Source: Streptomyces sp. NBC_00285 (GTDB taxonomy: Bacteria; Actinomycetota; Actinomycetes; Streptomycetales; Streptomycetaceae). Taken from it: a stretch of DNA of 64,000 bases. The translations under genes and the position numbers were made by a program. A model generated the notes under the pieces. That model was not told the DNA's origin, made no database searches, and saw nothing but the letters and a program-made list of their open reading frames with translations. Where the stretch lies: positions 5,952,001 through 6,016,000 of the forward strand of contig NZ_CP108055.1 of NCBI RefSeq assembly GCF_036174265.1, given 5' to 3'. Below, piece after piece: positions 53,144 through 61,450 of the stretch; within the stretch, counting starts at the first letter, position 1; every line of letters starts with the position of its first letter.

Positions 53144-53647
53144 CTACCCGAGGCTCGCCGTCGGCAGTCCGCTCGGCAGCCGGCCGTCCCCGGCCCGGGT
53201 GTAGGTCTCGGTGCCGAGACCGCCCTTCCAGTCGACCTTGAGGGTGCTCTTGCCGACCGACTCGACCGTCCCGTCGGCCCGGTCCTTGTTGCCGTCCGGG
53301 CACTTCAGACGGATCCTGTCCGCGCTCGCGGAGCCGCTGCACACCGTGCCGCCGGTGGTGAAGAGTGCTGCCTGGTCGCCGCTGACCAGCAGCGCCACGG
53401 CCTTGCCGCCGGTGGTGGCCAGCCAGTTGCCCGCCACTTTCCCGGACGCGGACGACGACGTGTCGCCGGTCCCTCCGGATGCGGAGGCGGACGCCGAGGA
53501 CGAGACGGACGTGCTGGTGCCGGGCGACGGCTCGTCGTCCGAACCCCCGCCGCTGCACGCCGTCAGTACGAGCACGCCCACGAGTCCCGCGCCCACGAGC
53601 CCGGCCCGTCGACGCGACACCGCGCGCGTGAAGTTCGCCGAAGTCAC
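53144..53647 (-). CDS. Secreted lipoprotein of unknown function
   Basis: A 167-residue protein from GTG 53647 with GGGAG upstream. The signal segment RAGLVGAGLVGVLVLTACSG contains lipobox LTAC. A Ser/Thr/Ala-rich linker (~35-75) is followed by a small beta-rich domain (WLATTGGKAVALLVSGDQAALF, Cys pair in GTVCSGSAS and RLKCPDG). Organised like the neighbouring DUF4232 lipoprotein, but the domain is different. An upstream in-frame ATG at 53707 would spoil the signal peptide and is rejected. Confidence 0.7.
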   Translation of the reverse strand: MTSANFTRAVSRRRAGLVGAGLVGVLVLTACSGGGSDDEPSPGTSTSVSSSASASASGGTGDTSSSASGKVAGNWLATTGGKAVALLVSGDQAALFTTGGTVCSGSASADRIRLKCPDGNKDRADGTVESVGKSTLKVDWKGGLGTETYTRAGDGRLPSGLPTASLG

Positions 53648-53716
53648 TGGAGGCTCCCAAGCTGTAGCGGTCGGCCCGGCCGGACCGCAGCAAGCTACCA
53701 GCACCACCCGTGAGAG

Positions 53717-54022
53717 TTACCAGGATGATTTGCGCACACCTGGCAGATATCCCGCGTGCGCCTGCTCGCGCAGACCGACCCGGGACAGTCCGAAGGTCCG
53801 GAAGTAGCCGCGTGGCCGCCCGTCCACCTGGTCGCGGTTACGCACGCGCGTGGCGCTCGCATCCCGAGGCTGTCGCCGCAACTCGTTCTGTGCGGCGAGC
53901 CGTTCGGCATCGGTGGAGGACGGCCGCCGGATGATCTCCTTCAGCTCGGCGCGCCGCCCGGCGTACCGCGCGACGATCTCCTGGCGCTTCTCGTTCTTCG
54001 CGATCTTGCTCTTCTTCGCCAT
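53717..54022 (-). CDS. rpsN: 30S ribosomal protein S14, zinc-independent paralogue
   Basis: A 101-residue S14 of the long, Cys-free type: [39 protein letters not shown] and the conserved end [20 protein letters not shown]. The CxxC zinc motifs of the housekeeping short form are absent. It follows the L28 gene by 21 nt on the same strand, downstream of the Zur box at 54309, so it is expected under zinc starvation to replace the zinc-binding form. Confidence 0.92.
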   Translation of the reverse strand: MAKKSKIAKNEKRQEIVARYAGRRAELKEIIRRPSSTDAERLAAQNELRRQPRDASATRVRNRDQVDGRPRGYFRTFGLSRVGLREQAHAGYLPGVRKSSW

Positions 54023-54043
54023 ACCGGTTCTCCCTCGAAATCC

Positions 54044-54280
54044 TCAGACCCGTACGCCGCGCGCGCGGATGCGCGCCACGGCGGCGTCGACGCCGATCGT
54101 GTCGACGGTCTTGATCCCCTTCGTGCTCAGCCGCAGCCGCACATGCCGGCCCTCGGCGGGCAGCCAGTAGCGCTTGGACTGGATGTTGGGGTCGAAACGG
54201 CGCGAAGTGCGCCGGTGGGAGCGGGAGATGCGGTTGCCGAAGCCCGGCTGGGCGCCGGTCAGCATGCAGTGGGCGGACAC
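54044..54280 (-). CDS. rpmB: 50S ribosomal protein L28, zinc-independent paralogue
   Basis: A 78-residue L28: MSAHCMLTGAQPGFGNRISR, SHRRTSRRFDPNIQSKRYWL and GIKTVDTIGVDAAVARIRA. Only one Cys (residue 5) remains at the N terminus, so the CxxC pair of the zinc form is broken. The start is GTG 54280 with GAGAGGTG upstream; it gives the standard family length. First gene of the leftward arm of the Zur-controlled locus. Confidence 0.92.
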   Translation of the reverse strand: MSAHCMLTGAQPGFGNRISRSHRRTSRRFDPNIQSKRYWLPAEGRHVRLRLSTKGIKTVDTIGVDAAVARIRARGVRV

Positions 54281-54308
54281 GGGTGATGCACCTCTCTCGA
54301 AGCGGTTG

Positions 54309-54329
54309 TGCAAATGGAATTCATTTTCA
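54309..54329. promoter_or_regulatory. Zur box between divergent ribosomal-protein operons
   Basis: A 21-nt palindromic element starting TGCAAATG and ending CATTTTCA closely fits the Streptomyces Zur operator (TGAAAATG ... CATTTTCA). It is 28 nt upstream of the L28 start and 13 nt upstream of the L33 start, so one box can repress both directions when zinc is plentiful. Confidence 0.88.
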
Positions 54330-54342
54330 GTAAGATAGCAGC

Positions 54343-54507
54343 ATGGCTCGCAACGAACTCCGCCCGGTCATCAAGTTCCGGTCCACTGCCGGGACCGGCT
54401 TCACCTATGTGACCCGCAAGAACCGCCGCAACGACCCGGACCGTATGACCCTGCGCAAGTACGACCCGGTCGTCGCCCGCCACGTCGACTTCCGAGAGGA
54501 GCGCTGA
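54343..54507 (+). CDS. rpmG: 50S ribosomal protein L33, zinc-independent paralogue
   Basis: A 54-residue L33: [40 protein letters not shown] and [14 protein letters not shown]. The CxxC pairs of the zinc form are missing (no Cys at all). ATG 54343 immediately follows the Zur box region. First gene of the rightward arm; the next gene starts 2 nt after its stop. Confidence 0.93.
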   Translation: MARNELRPVIKFRSTAGTGFTYVTRKNRRNDPDRMTLRKYDPVVARHVDFREER

Positions 54508-54509
54508 CC

Positions 54510-54758
54510 ATGCGCGAGGGCATCCACCCCTCCTACGGCCCCGTCGTCTTCCGCGACCGTGCCGCGAACTACGCCTTCCTGACCCGCTCGACGATGACGA
54601 GCGAGAGGACGGTCGACTGGGAGGACGGCAACACCTACCCCGTCGTGGACGTCGAGATCTCGAACGTCAGCCACCCCTTCTACACGGGCACGGCCCGCGT
54701 CCTGGACACCGCGGGGCGCGTGGAGCGCTTCGAGCGCCGGTACGGAAAGAACGGCTGA
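54510..54758 (+). CDS. rpmE2: 50S ribosomal protein L31 type B
   Basis: An 82-residue type B L31: [42 protein letters not shown] and [20 protein letters not shown]. It lacks the Cys cluster of type A L31. Its ATG is 2 nt after the L33 stop, with GAGGAG inside the L33 3' end, and its stop overlaps the CobW-like start. Confidence 0.93.
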   Translation: MREGIHPSYGPVVFRDRAANYAFLTRSTMTSERTVDWEDGNTYPVVDVEISNVSHPFYTGTARVLDTAGRVERFERRYGKNG

Positions 54759-55912
54759 TGCTCTCCGTCGTGATCGTCGGCGGCCTGCACGCCGACGCCC
54801 GCAGGGCGGCCGTCCAACGGCTCCTGGCCGACGTGCCGGGCAGCGTCGTCCTCCACCACGACCTGGCGACGGCCGCGGCCGGCACCGTCGTACGGACCAT
54901 CCGCGACGCCACCGGCATCATCGACGCAGGCGAGGCGCCCCTGGTCAACGACTGCGCGTGCTGCGCGCTCCGGGAGGACCTGGTCCCGGAGCTGCGCCGC
55001 CTGGACTCGGCGGGGACGCTGCGTCTGGCGGTCGTCGAACTGTGGGACTCCGTCGAGCCCAAGGCCATGGCGGAGGTGGTCACGGCCGGCGGCCTCTCGG
55101 TCACCGGCGTGATCACCGCTGTCGACCCGGCGCTCGTACTGCCCTACCTCGGCAACGGCGACGACCTCGCCGAGCGGGGCCTCGCCGCGGCGGCCACCGA
55201 CGAGCGCACGGTCGCCGACACCTTCGCCCGCCAGCTGGAGTACGCCCCCGTCCTCGCCGTCCTCGACTCCCCGGAGGCCGACGACGAGGACCGCGAACTC
55301 CTCGCCCAGCTGCACCCGACGGCCCGCCAGGTCCCGATCGGAGACACCCGCCCGCCGGCAGAGCCGTCCGCACAGTCCCCGCTCGCCCGGGCCGCCCTCG
55401 CCGGCTTCGACGTGGAGTCCGCGGCGGCCGCCCAGCACCCCGCGTGCGCCCTGCTCCCCGCCGATGCCGACGCGCACGGTGTCTGCACGCTCGTGTGGCA
55501 CCGCCGCCGTCCGTTCCACCCCGAGCGGCTCTACGACGCCCTGGAGGACATCACCTGCGCGGCCGCCCGCAGCCGGGGCCGGTTCTGGCTGGCCGACAAG
55601 CCGGACGTGCTGCTGCACTGGGACGCGGCCGGCGGTGCCCTGTGCGTGGAGAGCGTGGGCCCCTGGCTCGCGTCCCTCCCGGACGCGGCGTGGGACATGG
55701 TCCCGCCGGTGCGCCGGGCGGCCGCCGCGATGGACTGGCACCCCGAGCACGGCGACTGCTGCCAGCACCTCGTCTTCACCTCGCCCGGCCTCGACCGCGA
55801 CGGACTCGAACGGCTGCTGGAGTCCTGCCTGTTGACCGACGCCGAGTACGCCGCGGGCCGCGCCGCCTGGAAGCGGCTCCCGCCCGCCTTCGACACCCTC
55901 CTGGAGGTCTGA
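54758..55912 (+). CDS. CobW/COG0523-like protein lacking a canonical P-loop
   Basis: A 384-residue COG0523-type protein placed within the Zur-regulated operon, where such proteins act as zinc chaperones. The metal motif CxCC is present ([11 protein letters not shown]), as is the CobW C-terminal domain ([33 protein letters not shown]). However, the N-terminal strand reads [20 protein letters not shown], and the GxxxxGKT nucleotide-binding loop is absent, so GTP hydrolysis is doubtful. Its start overlaps the L31 stop by one base. Confidence 0.82.
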   Translation: MLSVVIVGGLHADARRAAVQRLLADVPGSVVLHHDLATAAAGTVVRTIRDATGIIDAGEAPLVNDCACCALREDLVPELRRLDSAGTLRLAVVELWDSVEPKAMAEVVTAGGLSVTGVITAVDPALVLPYLGNGDDLAERGLAAAATDERTVADTFARQLEYAPVLAVLDSPEADDEDRELLAQLHPTARQVPIGDTRPPAEPSAQSPLARAALAGFDVESAAAAQHPACALLPADADAHGVCTLVWHRRRPFHPERLYDALEDITCAAARSRGRFWLADKPDVLLHWDAAGGALCVESVGPWLASLPDAAWDMVPPVRRAAAAMDWHPEHGDCCQHLVFTSPGLDRDGLERLLESCLLTDAEYAAGRAAWKRLPPAFDTLLEV

Positions 55913-55917
55913 CCCGT

Positions 55918-56151
55918 ATGCCCCGCAAGCCCGAGCGCAAGCCCGCCAAGGACCGGCCCAATCCGCTGGACCAGGCGAAGATCACATACATCGACTACAA
56001 GGACACCGACCTGTTGCGAAAGTTCATCTCCGACCGCGGCAAGATCCGCAGCCGCCGGGTCACAAGGGTGTCGGCCCAGCAGCAACGGTTGCTGGCGCGA
56101 GCGATCAAGAACGCGCGGGAGATGGCGTTGCTGCCGTACAGCAGCCGCTGA
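55918..56151 (+). CDS. rpsR: 30S ribosomal protein S18 paralogue
   Basis: A 77-residue S18: [40 protein letters not shown] and [25 protein letters not shown]. It lacks the N-terminal Cys residues of zinc-type S18. ATG 55918 is 5 nt after the CobW-like stop. Last member of the Zur-controlled rightward operon. Confidence 0.92.
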   Translation: MPRKPERKPAKDRPNPLDQAKITYIDYKDTDLLRKFISDRGKIRSRRVTRVSAQQQRLLARAIKNAREMALLPYSSR

Positions 56152-56287
56152 GCGCATCCTTATCCGGAGGGTGGAACACCGGTGGCCCGGTTCGCGTCTC
56201 TTCCTAGTGCACGAGGGTTCGGTCCCGAGGACGGGAACGGATGACGCGCCCCACACGTCACATCTGTAACCGCAGGAACACCCCTCG

Positions 56288-56321
56288 TGCACGTGCATCT
56301 GCTCATGCATCTGCACGTGAA
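56288..56321. promoter_or_regulatory. TGCACGTGCA palindrome with a near-copy
   Basis: TGCACGTGCA (56288-56297) is followed by TGCACGTGAA (56312-56321), 24 nt centre to centre, about 75 nt upstream of the DUF397 start. The identical decamer occurs at 57342-57351 (between the ATPase and XRE genes) and at 57952-57961 inside the XRE gene. Suggests a shared operator for the triad. Confidence 0.5.
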
Positions 56322-56394
56322 CAGAGCTATGATCCGGACCAGTTGACCACTGCATCACTGGCCACATGGCCACCGCACCACCGGGGAGCGACCT

Positions 56395-56637
56395 GTGGAC
56401 CTCGACGTGTACAACGGCATGACGGCCACGACTCTGAACGGGGTGGCCTGGCAGAAGAGCCGGCACAGCAACTCGCAGGGCTCCTGCGTGGAGTTCGCGC
56501 GCCTGCCCGACGGGGGAGTCGCGGTCCGCAACTCCCGCTTCCCGGACGGTCCCGCGCTCGTCTACACGCGCGCGGAGATCGAGGCGATGCTGCTGGGCAT
56601 CAAGGACGGCGAGTTCGACCACCTGATAGCGGGTTGA
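56395..56637 (+). CDS. DUF397 protein
   Basis: An 80-residue protein: VAWQKSRHSNSQGSCVEFAR, DGGVAVRNSRFPDGPALVYT and ALVYTRAEIEAMLLGIKDGEFDHL, the classical DUF397 pattern. GTG 56395 follows GGGGAG. DUF397 proteins are partners of XRE/DUF5753 regulators in Streptomyces WhiJ-type modules and can modulate their activity; the regulator and ATPase are encoded nearby. Confidence 0.88.
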   Translation: MDLDVYNGMTATTLNGVAWQKSRHSNSQGSCVEFARLPDGGVAVRNSRFPDGPALVYTRAEIEAMLLGIKDGEFDHLIAG

Positions 56638-56728
56638 TCCTCGGTCACCCACGGGCGACCGAGGGTGACCGCGAGCGCGCTCTGCGTAACGCGCGTAGAA
56701 CCGTGGCGTCGCAAAACGCCGCGGTGCG

Positions 56729-57250
56729 TCACTCGGGCGAGGCCGGGGCCGTGCTGGGGTGCGGCTGGAGCCGGAACAGCGCCCAGACCATCTTGCCGCC
56801 CAGCGATTCCGTCATCGGGTGCCAACCCCAGCTGTCGCTGAAGGAGTCGACGAGGAACAGTCCGCGTCCCGACTCCGCCGAGAAGTCCTCGGAGTCGCGC
56901 GCGACCGGACTGTCCCGGCTGGGGTCGCGCACCGCACACACCAGCCGCTCGGTCCACCGCATCAAGTGCAGCCGCACGGGCGGATTCTGCTCGCCCGCGC
57001 GCACCCCGTTCGTCGGCATCGCGTGCCGCAGGGCGTTGGTGACGAGTTCGGAGACCACCAGACAGACGTCGTCGAAGCAGTCGTCCAGCTCCCACTGGCC
57101 GAGCGTTCTGCGGGTGAACCGCCGCGCGTCACCGACCGCTTCGTAGCGGGCGGGCAGGGAGCAGGAGGCGGCGTCGGACGCGGCCGCGGGATCCAGCGGC
57201 GGAAGGCCCTGCCGTAACGGCTCGAGCATGGTCGATCCATTCGTCCCCAT
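56729..57250 (-). CDS. Anti-sigma-factor-like ATP-binding protein (HATPase)
   Basis: A 173-residue GHKL ATPase: CFDDVCLVVSELVTNALRHA (N box), VCAVRDPSRDSP (G1 box), GRGLFLVDSFSDSWGW (G2) and GGKMVWALF. This is the RsbW/SpoIIAB-like family that often accompanies XRE/DUF397 pairs in Streptomyces. ATG 57250 fits the usual length. It lies between the DUF397 gene and the XRE gene on the opposite strand, completing the triad. Confidence 0.85.
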   Translation of the reverse strand: MGTNGSTMLEPLRQGLPPLDPAAASDAASCSLPARYEAVGDARRFTRRTLGQWELDDCFDDVCLVVSELVTNALRHAMPTNGVRAGEQNPPVRLHLMRWTERLVCAVRDPSRDSPVARDSEDFSAESGRGLFLVDSFSDSWGWHPMTESLGGKMVWALFRLQPHPSTAPASPE

Positions 57251-57341
57251 GCGAGGCACTCCCGGGAATTCGCGGTCGTTGCGATGCAGCGGTTGCGCGG
57301 GACCATGGTTTCGGATGAGCGGTGCAGATGCAAGGTGCAGA

Positions 57342-57351
57342 TGCACGTGCA
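57342..57351. promoter_or_regulatory. TGCACGTGCA palindrome upstream of the XRE and ATPase genes
   Basis: Second exact copy of the decamer at 56288-56297, in the divergent region between 57250 (ATPase start) and 57560 (XRE start). GGTGCAGATGCA-type half-repeats lie just upstream (57321-57345). The remaining ~300 nt of this gap has no gene. Confidence 0.45.
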
Positions 57352-57559
57352 GCTGACCGAATTGGACCCTCCCGTACCGCTTGTTGGCCATTTTTTCCGC
57401 CATCTTCTCTCCCGTTCCTTGTCTCTTCCTCCCCTCTTTCTGTCTCAGGTCTATGCAGAATCTTTGGCTTCCTGCCATATCTGTAATCGGACGAGTACTG
57501 CTCGAAGTGTTTTAGTGGCAGACTTCGGCCCCTGGAAGACGTTGGGGAGGCTGACGAAC

Positions 57560-58420
57560 GTGAGCGCGGGAGAGCCCGGATCGGTGGTGCGGCGGATGCT
57601 GCTCGGCTCGCAACTCAGGCGGCTGCGTGAGGCACGGAACATCACGCGCGAGGCGGCGGGTTACTCGATCCGCGCGTCCGAGTCGAAGATCAGCCGGATG
57701 GAACTAGGCCGGGTGAGCTTCAAGACACGTGACGTGGAAGACCTGTTGACCCTCTACGGCATCACGGACGGGCAGGAGCGCGCCTCGCTCCTCTCCCTCG
57801 CCCGTGAGGCCAACGTCGCGGGTTGGTGGCACAGTTACTCCGACGTCCTGCCGAGCTGGTTCCCCACGTATGTGGGTCTGGAGGGTGCGGCCTCCCTCAT
57901 CCGCGCCTACGAGGTCCAGTTCATCCACGGTCTGCTGCAGACCGAGGCGTATGCACGTGCAGTCGTACGGCGCGGCATGAAGGGCGCCAGCGCGGCGGAT
58001 GTGGAGAAGCGTGTGGCGCTGCGTCTGGAGCGTCAGAAGCACCTCGCCGACGAGGCCGGGCCCGAGTTCCACGTGGTGCTCGACGAGGCGTCCCTGCGTC
58101 GCCCGTACGGCGACCGCGAGGTGATGCGCGGCCAGCTCCAGCACCTCATCGAGATCTCCGAACGCCCCAACGTACGGCTGCAGATCATGCCGTTCGGCTT
58201 CGGCGGCCACTCCGGCGAGAGCGGCGCGTTCACGATCCTCAGCTTCACCGAGTCCGACCTCACCGACGTCGTCTACCTGGAGCAGCTCACCAGCGCGCTC
58301 TACCTGGACAAGCGCGAGGACGTGACGCAGTACGAGAAGGCGCTCAAGGAGCTCCAGCAGGACAGCCCCGGCCCGGCCGAGAGCCGGGATCTGCTGCGCG
58401 GTCTCCTTCAGCTGTCCTGA
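57560..58420 (+). CDS. XRE-family regulator with DUF5753 (WhiJ/Scr1-like)
   Basis: A 286-residue regulator. The N-terminal HTH (~10-70) is LGSQLRRLREARNITREAAG followed by SESKISRMELGRVSFKTRDV. The C-terminal DUF5753 domain (~95-280) includes AYEVQFIHGLLQTEAYARAV and YLEQLTSALYLDKREDV. GTG 57560 has GGGGAGG at 9 nt spacing. It belongs with the DUF397 and HATPase genes as a WhiJ-like developmental switch. A TGCACGTGCA site lies within the gene at 57952-57961. Confidence 0.9.
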   Translation: MSAGEPGSVVRRMLLGSQLRRLREARNITREAAGYSIRASESKISRMELGRVSFKTRDVEDLLTLYGITDGQERASLLSLAREANVAGWWHSYSDVLPSWFPTYVGLEGAASLIRAYEVQFIHGLLQTEAYARAVVRRGMKGASAADVEKRVALRLERQKHLADEAGPEFHVVLDEASLRRPYGDREVMRGQLQHLIEISERPNVRLQIMPFGFGGHSGESGAFTILSFTESDLTDVVYLEQLTSALYLDKREDVTQYEKALKELQQDSPGPAESRDLLRGLLQLS

Positions 58421-58562
58421 AGTGCACGGGATCTCCACAGGGCGACGCAGGGTTCTCCCCAGAAGATTGCGCAGCGTGCCCAACTCGCGTGTCCCGCACG
58501 TACGATGACGTGTGATCAGACCGTGGCGTTGATCGTGTGTCTGCGAGTGATTTGGGGATCAC

Positions 58563-60023
58563 ATGTCGTCGTACTTCACCGACCTGGCTCAGCAGTACAT
58601 CGACGGTGAGTGGCGCCCGGGCACGGGCTCCTGGGACATCATCGACTTCAACCCGTACGACGACGAGAAGCTGGCGTCGATCACGATAGCCACGGTCGAC
58701 GAGGTCGACGACGCGTACCAGGCCGCCGCCCGCGCGCAGAAGGCATGGGCGAAGACCAACCCCTACGCCCGTCGCGCGGTGTTCGAGAAGGCCCTCAGGC
58801 TGATCGAGGAGCGCGAGGGCGAGATCGCCGAGGCGATCGTCGCCGAGCTCGGCGGCACCCGGCTGAAGGCCGGCTTCGAACTGCACCTCGCCAAGGAGTT
58901 CCTGCGAGAGGCGATCCACCTGTCGCTGCGCCCCGAGGGCCGGATCATCCCCTCGCCGGTGGACGGCAAGGAGAACCGCGTCTACCGAGTGCCCGTCGGT
59001 GTCGTCGGCGTGATCAGCCCCTTCAACTTCCCCTTCCTGCTGTCGATCAAGTCGGTCGCCCCGGCGCTCGCGCTCGGCAACGCAGTGGTCCTCAAGCCGC
59101 ACCAGAACACCCCGATCGTCGGCGGCTCCCTGGTCGCGAAGATCTTCGAGGACGCGGGTCTGCCCGGCGGTCTGCTCAACGTCGTCATCACCGACATCGC
59201 CGAGATCGGCGACGCCTTCATAGAGCACCCGATCCCCAAGGTCATCTCCTTCACCGGCTCCGACAAGGTCGGCCGCCACGTCGCCACCGTCTGTGCCGCC
59301 AACTTCAAGCGCTCGGTCCTCGAACTCGGCGGCAACAGCGCCCTCGTGGTCCTCGACGACGCGGACATCGACTACGCCGTCGACGCCGCCGTCTTCAGCC
59401 GGTTCGTCCACCAGGGGCAGGTCTGCATGGCCGCCAACCGGGTGCTGGTCGACCGCACGGTCGCCGACGAGTTCACCGAGAAGTTCGTCGCCAAGGTGCG
59501 CACGCTGAAGGTCGGCGACCCGCGCGACCCGGAGACCGTCATCGGCCCGGTGATCAACTCCTCGCAGGCGGACGCCCTTTCGAGCGTCGTCGAGCAGGCG
59601 CTCGCCGAGGGTGCCACCGCGCTGGTGCACGGCACCACCACCGACAACCTGGTCGAACCCTCGGTCCTCACCGGCGTTCCCGCCGACTCCGCCCTGCTCC
59701 GGCAGGAGGTCTTCGGCCCGGTGGCGTTCCTCATCACCTTCGACGGTGAGGAGGAGGCCGTCCGCCTGGCCAACGACACCCCCTACGGCCTCAGCGGTGC
59801 CGTCCACACCGCGGACATCGAGCGCGGTGTCGCCTTCGCCAAGCAGATCGAGACCGGCATGTTCCACGTCAACGACGGCACCGTCCACGACGAGCCGATC
59901 GTCCCCTTCGGCGGCGAGAAGCACTCCGGCATCGGCCGCCTGAACGGCGACACCATGCTGGACTCCTTCACGACCACCAAGTGGATCTCGGTCCAGCACG
60001 GCCGTAGCGGCTTCCCGTTCTGA
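58563..60023 (+). CDS. NAD(P)-dependent aldehyde dehydrogenase
   Basis: A 486-residue ALDH of normal length. Landmarks are VGVVGVISPFNFPF (cofactor entry), VVLKPHQNTPI, FTGSDKVGRHV, the general base Glu254 (LELGGNS), nucleophile Cys288 (GQVCMAANR), EVFGPVAF and FGGEKHSGIG. It resembles benzaldehyde/vanillin-type dehydrogenases of actinobacteria. ATG 58563 follows GGGGATC. Monocistronic; a perfect terminator follows. Confidence 0.88.
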   Translation: MSSYFTDLAQQYIDGEWRPGTGSWDIIDFNPYDDEKLASITIATVDEVDDAYQAAARAQKAWAKTNPYARRAVFEKALRLIEEREGEIAEAIVAELGGTRLKAGFELHLAKEFLREAIHLSLRPEGRIIPSPVDGKENRVYRVPVGVVGVISPFNFPFLLSIKSVAPALALGNAVVLKPHQNTPIVGGSLVAKIFEDAGLPGGLLNVVITDIAEIGDAFIEHPIPKVISFTGSDKVGRHVATVCAANFKRSVLELGGNSALVVLDDADIDYAVDAAVFSRFVHQGQVCMAANRVLVDRTVADEFTEKFVAKVRTLKVGDPRDPETVIGPVINSSQADALSSVVEQALAEGATALVHGTTTDNLVEPSVLTGVPADSALLRQEVFGPVAFLITFDGEEEAVRLANDTPYGLSGAVHTADIERGVAFAKQIETGMFHVNDGTVHDEPIVPFGGEKHSGIGRLNGDTMLDSFTTTKWISVQHGRSGFPF

Positions 60024-60050
60024 TCCCTCGCGTACGACTGTCCGCGCCCC

Positions 60051-60085
60051 GGGCCCTTGAGGACCGTACCTGTCCTCAAGGGCCC
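60051..60085 (+). terminator. Perfect 14-bp terminator after the aldehyde dehydrogenase
   Basis: Arms GGGCCCTTGAGGAC (60051-60064) and GTCCTCAAGGGCCC (60072-60085) with a 7-nt loop, followed by GTAGTTTCG. Confidence 0.85.
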
Positions 60086-60090
60086 GTAGT

Positions 60091-60130
60091 TTCGTCGGTG
60101 TCAGGGGGAACGCCCCCGGACACCGACGAA
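60091..60130 (+). promoter_or_regulatory. Long hairpin immediately upstream of the DinB gene
   Basis: Arms TTCGTCGGTGTC (60091-60102) and GACACCGACGAA (60119-60130) close a second stem GGGGG/CCCCC, 17 paired positions in all. Its right arm ends 11 nt before ATG 60142 and touches the GAAAGGCGG ribosome-binding region, so it could mask translation or be a second terminator. Confidence 0.6.
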
Positions 60131-60141
60131 AGGCGGCGCTC

Positions 60142-60678
60142 ATGGTCACTCACGTTCCCGCGGAGGAGTACGGCGACGAGCGCGGAGCGCTCCTCTCCTT
60201 CCTGGAGGAGCAGCGCGGCGGGATCCGCCGGGCGGTGCTCGGGCTGACGGACGAGCAGGCCGCGAGCCGGCCGAGCGCGAGCGAACTCTCCCTGGCAGGG
60301 CTGGTCAAGCACGTCGCCGAGGTCGAACAGAGCTGGGTCGCCCGCGCCAAGGGCGAGGAGCCGGCCATGCGCCGGGACCAGTCGAACTGGCACGAATGCT
60401 TCGCCCTGGTCGACGACGAGACCGTCGCCTCGCAGCTGGCGTACTGGGAGAAGGTCGCCGCCGAGACGGAGGCGTTCGCCCGGTCGGCGCCGAGCCTCGA
60501 CGACACCTTCGCCCTCCCGGACCAGCCCTGGTTCCCGCCCGAGGGCCGGGTCTCCGTCCGCTGGGTGCTTCTGCATCTGATCCGCGAGACGGCCCGGCAC
60601 GCCGGCCACGCCGACATCATCCGGGAGTCCCTCGACGGGAAGACCGCGTTCGAACTGGTGGCGCTCGCCGAAAAGTGA
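60142..60678 (+). CDS. DinB/DUF664-family protein
   Basis: A 178-residue four-helix-bundle protein. Metal-binding His residues typical of DinB-like proteins are visible in LVKHVAEVEQSWVARAKGE and in TARHAGHADIIRES. Family members are thiol-dependent S-transferase-like enzymes (mycothiol in actinobacteria), but the substrate here is unknown. It is followed 18 nt later by the PadR gene. Confidence 0.85.
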   Translation: MVTHVPAEEYGDERGALLSFLEEQRGGIRRAVLGLTDEQAASRPSASELSLAGLVKHVAEVEQSWVARAKGEEPAMRRDQSNWHECFALVDDETVASQLAYWEKVAAETEAFARSAPSLDDTFALPDQPWFPPEGRVSVRWVLLHLIRETARHAGHADIIRESLDGKTAFELVALAEK

Positions 60679-60696
60679 GGCCATAACCTGGACCGC

Positions 60697-61338
60697 ATGT
60701 CAACGATCCGTCTCCTCGTGCTCGGCGCGGTGCGCCAGCACGGGCGGGCCCATGGCTACCAGGTGCGCAACGACCTGGAGTACTGGGGCGCGCACGAGTG
60801 GTCCAACGCCAAGCCCGGCTCGATCTACCACGCCCTGCGGCAGATGGCGAAGCAGGGGCTGCTGATCGAGCACGAGACGGCGCCGTCCACCGCGGGCGGG
60901 CCGCCGCGCACGGAGTACGAGATCACCGCGGCCGGCACCGAGGAGTGCCTCAGGCTGGTGCGCGAGGCGCTGACCTCCTACGACCAGAAGATGGACATCA
61001 AGTCGGCGGCCATCGGCTTCATGGTCGAGCTGCCGCGCGCCGAGGCCGTGACACTCCTGAAGGAGCGGATCCGCGGGATCGAGGCGTGGCGCTCCTCCGT
61101 CACCGAGCACTACGTGCCCGACGGCGGCCCGGAACAACTCGGCCACATCGGCGAGATCATGAACCTCTGGGTGCACACGGCCGACGCCGAGGCCGAGTGG
61201 ACCCGAGGGCTCATCGCCCGTATCGAGGGCGGGGCGTACACCTTCGCGCGGGAGGGCGAGCCGTTCGTCGGCGTCCTGGCGGAGGGTGAGAAGAACCCGT
61301 ACGCGACGGGGGAGCGGCATCCGGGAGATGCTCACTAA
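60697..61338 (+). CDS. PadR-family transcriptional regulator
   Basis: A 213-residue regulator. The N-terminal winged HTH (~1-85) shows MSTIRLLVLGAVRQHGRAHG, KPGSIYHALRQMAKQGLLIE and PRTEYEITAAG. The C-terminal helical Vir-type dimerisation domain (~95-190) includes EAVTLLKERIRGIEAWR. It is probably co-transcribed with the DinB gene and may regulate it. A hairpin (CTGAGCCG/CGGCTCAG, about 61363-61384) follows the gene. Confidence 0.87.
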   Translation: MSTIRLLVLGAVRQHGRAHGYQVRNDLEYWGAHEWSNAKPGSIYHALRQMAKQGLLIEHETAPSTAGGPPRTEYEITAAGTEECLRLVREALTSYDQKMDIKSAAIGFMVELPRAEAVTLLKERIRGIEAWRSSVTEHYVPDGGPEQLGHIGEIMNLWVHTADAEAEWTRGLIARIEGGAYTFAREGEPFVGVLAEGEKNPYATGERHPGDAH

Positions 61339-61450
61339 TCAAGTTCGACGAGAGTCGGGCGGCTGAGCCGCTAAGGCCGGCTCAGTGGCGCCGGCGTCGG
61401 TCGGCTCCCTCACGCTCCAACGGGCTCGTGCGGCTCGGCCACCGCGCGCC

